Below the pieces are notes generated by a model that searched no databases, was not told the origin of the DNA, and saw only the letters and a list, made by a program, of their open reading frames with translations. Of a DNA stretch of 64,000 nucleotides, positions 61,601-64,000 are shown one piece after another. The position numbers and the translations under genes were made by a program. Every line of letters begins with the position of its first letter. Position 1 is the first letter of the stretch. This DNA is from Microbacterium forte (GTDB lineage Bacteria > Actinomycetota > Actinomycetes > Actinomycetales > Microbacteriaceae). The stretch spans positions 1,240,001 to 1,304,000 of the forward strand of contig NZ_CP116871.1 in NCBI RefSeq assembly GCF_031885415.1, in the 5' to 3' direction.

Positions 61601-62263
61601 GAGCGAGCGCTGATCAGCGACGGAGAACGAGCGGATCTGGTCGATCTCGTCGCCGAAGAACTCGACGCGGAACGGATGCTCCGAGATCGGGGGGAACACA
61701 TCGAGGATGCCGCCTCGGACGGCGAACTCGCCTCGGCGCGAAACCATGTCGACGCGCGAATAGGCGCGCTCGACCAGCTGCTCGACGACGTGGTCGAGTT
61801 CGTGACCGCGGCTCGCGGTGCGCAGCTCGAGAGGCGCGATCTCACCGAGGTTGCCAGCGATCGGCTGGAGGGCGGCTCGCACGGAGGCCACGACGACGAG
61901 GGGGTGATCGCCCGACCATTCCGCGATGCGACGCAGGGTCTGCAGTCTCTGACCCACCGTGTCGGTGCTGGGGCTGAGTCGCTCGTGCGGCAGCGTCTCC
62001 CACGCGGGGAAGGTCACGACCTCGGCATCGGGGATGTACGCGGTGAGCGCGGCAGCGAGACTCTCGGCCCGCCTGCCCGTCGGGACGACGGTCAGGAGCG
62101 CGGCGGGATGCCCCGCTGCCCGGCGCTTCTCGAGCAGACCCGCGAGCGCCGGAGCGTCGAGTCCGTCGACCAGGCCGAGATCGGCATCGGTCTGGGCCCA
62201 CGTCAGGGCGTCACGAAAAAGAGATGCCTCTTCCAAGGCGCGCAGAATCCCCGGCACAGTCAC
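58700..62263 (-). CDS. mfd: transcription-repair coupling factor
   Basis: An 1187-residue Mfd that removes stalled RNA polymerase and recruits UvrA. In order: UvrB-like N-terminal domain, CarD-like RNAP-interaction domain (GDYVVHNTHGIGRFVEM near residue 500), RecG-like translocase with Walker A LLSGDVGFGKTEVA near residue 655 and box II IIDEEQRFGVEH, and a C-terminal TRCF domain. The GTG start is 6 nt after TAGGCT (62270-62275 on the complement). Length is normal. Confidence 0.98.
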   Translation of the reverse strand: MTVPGILRALEEASLFRDALTWAQTDADLGLVDGLDAPALAGLLEKRRAAGHPAALLTVVPTGRRAESLAAALTAYIPDAEVVTFPAWETLPHERLSPSTDTVGQRLQTLRRIAEWSGDHPLVVVASVRAALQPIAGNLGEIAPLELRTASRGHELDHVVEQLVERAYSRVDMVSRRGEFAVRGGILDVFPPISEHPFRVEFFGDEIDQIRSFSVADQRSLPGDVDGVDLPPSRELLLTPDVRDRARALIGVFPAIAGMLEKMAEGIPVEGMESLLPAVSGPLKSLAEYLPEGVATAVVDPERSSARAITLGETNREFLDAAWSAATSGASAPIDLGAGDFLTIARLREVVRDRGGVWWRLSPFSMGGEDAETIDASVIPSFHGNVDGAISFVEAKVADGWRVVVIAAGAGLVDRARDVLSDRGIAARIVSELTDAPDTGVATLVTGSVEAGFQIPEAKLAVLTDNEFYGRTIGGDQRVVKKLASRRKNVVDPLQLKQGDYVVHNTHGIGRFVEMTQREVSTGGRNATKSVRDYLVLEYAPSKRGYPGDKLYVPTDQLDLLSKYVGGEGPTLSKMGGSDWSQAKGKARKAVRDIAVELVKLYSARMSAKGHAFGPDTPWQRELEEAFPFAETLDQLQTIDEIKADMERPIPMDRLLSGDVGFGKTEVAVRAAFKAIQDGKQVAMLVPTTLLVKQHLETFTERFAGFPVKVRPLSRFQTDKEARLTLDGLLDGTVDMVIGTHRILTDQVMFKDLGLMIIDEEQRFGVEHKDTLKKMKTNVDILAMSATPIPRTLEMAVTGIREMSTLATPPEDRHPILSFVGPRSDKQMAAAIRREILREGQVFFVHNRVQSIQRVAAQLAELVPEARIAVAHGQMGEHALEQVVDDFWERKFDVLVSTTIIETGLDIANANTIIIDRADKYGLSQLHQLRGRVGRGRERAYAYFLYDEMKPLSETAADRLQTIAVNNDLGSGMQVALKDLELRGAGNLLGGEQAGHIAGVGFDLYLRMIGEAVATFRGEDVESGQELRLELPLDARIPEYYIDSERLRLEAYQKLSAASTATAKDDAIDLVIDELTDRYGTPPDEVTGLIAVSRLRRRAARAGLSDVVVMGSNLRIAPARLEDSIKVRLQRLYPKAKLVGGGEALVVPMPTVPAAVGVGLEPLQAAELLDWVDQLFTAIFPEPAKVE

Positions 62264-62343
62264 CGGACAAGCCTAGCCGCGGCCGCAGACACCGGCATCG
62301 GGATCGTCCCGGACCCGCGCTGCGAGACCCGTAGGATGCCGGG

Positions 62344-62907
62344 ATGGAACCGGTCACTCTCACCACCGAGCGCCTCGTCCTGCACGTGCCGGACGAGTCC
62401 GACATCGACGCGATCACCGCGGCCTGTCAGGATCCGGAGATCCCTCGATGGACCACCGTGCCGAGCCCGTACACGCGCGAGCACGGCGAAGGGTACGTCC
62501 GCCTGATCGGCGAGTGGTGGGCCGATGGCAGTCAGGCGATCTGGTGCGCCTATCGCGACGACGAGCTGGTGGCCTCGATCGGACTGCACCGCATCGTCGA
62601 GCACTCGACCGGCGGGGACGCCGAGATCGGCTACTGGGTCACGGCGTCCGCCCGCGGCAACGGCTACCTCGTCGAGGCTGCGCGCGCCGTCGTCGACTGG
62701 GCGTTCGACGAGCTCGGCCTCGCCCGCCTCGGCTGGCGTGCGGTCGCGGGCAACGTCCCGTCGGCCCGAGCCGCCCGCGCCCTCGGGTTCCGGTATGAGG
62801 GTCTGGGGCGACAAGCGCTCACGAGCGACCGCGGGCGTGACGACGGATGGTTCGGCGGGCTCCTCGCGACCGACGATCGCACCCCGGTGGACTGGCCGAT
62901 CCTCTGA
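62344..62907 (+). CDS. GNAT-family N-acetyltransferase (RimJ/RimL-like)
   Basis: A 187-residue GNAT protein of the ribosomal-protein/amino-group acetyltransferase type. It starts MEPVTLTTERLVLHVPDESD, with EIGYWVTASARGNGYLVEAARAV (acetyl-CoA-binding R-x-x-G-x-G/A) near residue 100 and GNVPSARAARALGFRYEG later. The target is unknown. The ATG is 6 nt after TAGGAT (62332-62337). Confidence 0.9.
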   Translation: MEPVTLTTERLVLHVPDESDIDAITAACQDPEIPRWTTVPSPYTREHGEGYVRLIGEWWADGSQAIWCAYRDDELVASIGLHRIVEHSTGGDAEIGYWVTASARGNGYLVEAARAVVDWAFDELGLARLGWRAVAGNVPSARAARALGFRYEGLGRQALTSDRGRDDGWFGGLLATDDRTPVDWPIL

Positions 62908-62953
62908 GAAAGCGCCCTAGCCGCGTGTCCGACGTCGGTGGCAGGATGAGCGC

Positions 62954-63817
62954 ATGCCTGAGATGCCGGAGGTCCAGGGCCTGACCGCCTTTCTCGCCGA
63001 ACGCACGGTGGGGCGCACGATCGTTCGGACGAGCGTGGGCGCGATAGCTGCTCTGAAGACCTACGACCCGCCCAACACGGCTCTGCACGGGGCAGAGATC
63101 ACCGCAGCATCTCGCCGAGGCAAGTTCATCGTGCTCTCGTGCGGCGACGACCTGCACCTCGTGTTCCATCTCGCCAAGGCAGGCTGGCTGCGGTGGTACG
63201 AGACACTGCCGACGACGCTCATCAAGCCCGGCAAGTCACCCATCGCCGTGCGGGTGGGCCTCGACGACGAGAGCGGCTTCGACCTCACCGAGGCGGGCAC
63301 GAAGAAGTCGCTCGCCGTCTATGTCGTGCGCGACCCGGAAGAGGTGCCCGGCATCGCCCGCCTCGGCCCGGATCCACTCGAGGAGACCTTCACGCGTGAT
63401 GTGTTCGCCGGGCTGCTCGACGGCCGGCGGACGCAGATCAAAGGGCTGCTGCGCGACCAGAGCTTGATCGCCGGGATCGGCAACGCCTACTCCGACGAGA
63501 TCCTGCACGCCGCGCGCATGTCGCCGTACGCGATCGCCGCCACGCTGAGCGGCGACGAGATCGATCGGCTGTACGCCGCCATGCGGACGACGCTGACGGA
63601 TGCCGTGGCCGAGGCCTCCGGCAAGCCGCCGGCTGACCTCAAAGACGCGAAGCGCCGTGGGATGCAGGTGCACGCTCGTCGCGGCGAGGCGTGTCCGGTG
63701 TGCGGCGACACCGTGCGCAGCGTCTTCTTCGCCGACCGCTCGATGGAGTACTGCCCGACCTGCCAGACCGGGGGCAAGCCGCTCGCCGATCGCCGCCTGT
63801 CGCGGCTGCTCAAGTAG
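62954..63817 (+). CDS. Fpg/Nei-family DNA glycosylase
   Basis: A 287-residue base-excision glycosylase. The catalytic N-terminal Pro-Glu is seen in MPEMPEV, the H2TH motif in IAGIGNAYSDEILHAARMSP near residue 175, and the C-terminal four-Cys zinc finger CPVCGDTVRSVFF with YCPTCQ. It is closer to the Nei-like actinobacterial proteins than to classical MutM because it lacks the usual PELPEVE run. CAGGAT lies 6 nt before the ATG. It ends 57 nt before the riboswitch. Confidence 0.92.
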   Translation: MPEMPEVQGLTAFLAERTVGRTIVRTSVGAIAALKTYDPPNTALHGAEITAASRRGKFIVLSCGDDLHLVFHLAKAGWLRWYETLPTTLIKPGKSPIAVRVGLDDESGFDLTEAGTKKSLAVYVVRDPEEVPGIARLGPDPLEETFTRDVFAGLLDGRRTQIKGLLRDQSLIAGIGNAYSDEILHAARMSPYAIAATLSGDEIDRLYAAMRTTLTDAVAEASGKPPADLKDAKRRGMQVHARRGEACPVCGDTVRSVFFADRSMEYCPTCQTGGKPLADRRLSRLLK

Positions 63818-63856
63818 CACTTCGACGCGGAATGAAACGCAGTCGGATGTGTTGAG

Positions 63857-63862
63857 TACACT
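63857..63862 (+). promoter_or_regulatory. -10 box for the FMN-riboswitch transcript
   Basis: TACACT lies about 12 nt before the first riboswitch bases, so transcription would start just at the element's 5' end. Confidence 0.5.
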
Positions 63863-63873
63863 CAGAGCATCAA

Positions 63874-64000
63874 CGTGCTCCGGGGTCGGTGAGAATCCGA
63901 ACCGGCGGTGACAGTCCGCGAGCGTCTCGGTTCTCCGAGATGCCGATCCGGTGGAATTCCGGGACCGACGGTGGTGCGAGGCCCAGCCTCGCTAGTCCGG
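63874..64000 (+). promoter_or_regulatory. FMN riboswitch (RFN element), truncated by the window edge
   Basis: The RFN core is clear: CTCCGGGGTCGGTGAGAATC, then CGAACCGGCGGTGACAGTCC, GCGAGCG, a variable stem, CGATCCGGTGGAATTCCGGG, and ACCGACGGTGGTGCGAGGC, ending in TAGTCCGG at the right edge where the P1 3' arm continues outside. FMN binding usually shuts off riboflavin synthesis or transport genes. The controlled gene lies beyond the window; rib operon or ribU-type transporter are the likely targets. Confidence 0.93.

Noticed and set aside
59276..62506. 1076-codon open frame on the plus strand opposite mfd
   Set aside because: It is a GC-driven shadow of mfd: composition is Arg/Asp/Glu/His-rich without domains, whereas the mfd frame has all family motifs.

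Overview
The window is a gene-dense, very GC-rich stretch of bacterial chromosome. The gene set points to a high-GC Gram-positive actinobacterium, most likely of the family Microbacteriaceae and close to Microbacterium. It has DUF4245, DUF4307 and DUF501 proteins, a mycosin-like subtilase next to a DivIC/FtsB-like protein and enolase, a PIN-PhoH fusion, many GTG starts, and many start codons lying 6 nt after a TANNNT -10 box (leaderless mRNAs). The family placement is inferred from protein character and was not tested by a search. I see no insertion sequence, prophage, integrase, CRISPR array or rRNA operon; nearly everything reads as core chromosome.

Layout. 1-8.4 kb: alpha/beta hydrolase, YchF, methyltransferase, DEDDh exonuclease, RmuC, then divergent gluconeogenic genes glpX and class II fructose-bisphosphate aldolase. 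8.4-15 kb: a repeat-bearing gap, an IclR regulator coupled to ispH, and a tightly packed forward run xseA-xseB-DUF4245-beta carbonic anhydrase-fumC. 15-26.5 kb: cstA with its small YbdD-type partner, phoH, a cis-prenyl transferase, hemolysin-III protein, DUF4307, greA, threonine deaminase coupled to an AI-2E-type permease, and a YcaQ-type DNA glycosylase. 26.5-34 kb: LemA, a flavin lactone-oxidase/PLP aldolase pair, a 349-nt gene-free stretch full of hairpins, an unusual tRNA with a UAA anticodon, DedA, and type II NADH dehydrogenase. 33.5-40.5 kb: an apparent eno-DivIC/FtsB-DUF501-mycosin cluster and a GntR/DUF1648/CPBP operon. 40.5-52.3 kb: permease, AraC regulator, VOC and SGNH proteins, hisS, mazG, nhaA, ppc and gdhA. 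52.3-58.7 kb: a permease, a kinase/M23-like/class III aminotransferase fusion and a hexapeptide-repeat protein form a probable catabolic unit, beside a divergent short-chain dehydrogenase. 58.7-64 kb: mfd, a GNAT acetyltransferase, an Fpg/Nei glycosylase, and an FMN riboswitch running off the right edge.

Themes. Central carbon and nitrogen metabolism (glpX, fba, eno, ppc, fumC, gdhA, ilvA) is interleaved with genome maintenance (rmuC, xseAB, mfd, two DNA glycosylases, a DEDDh exonuclease). Strong GC hairpins sit between most convergent units. The most unusual items are the class I tRNA with anticodon UAA and the hairpin chain upstream of it, the three-domain aminotransferase locus, two structured or palindromic leaders, and the consistent leaderless-promoter geometry, which also fixes many start codons.
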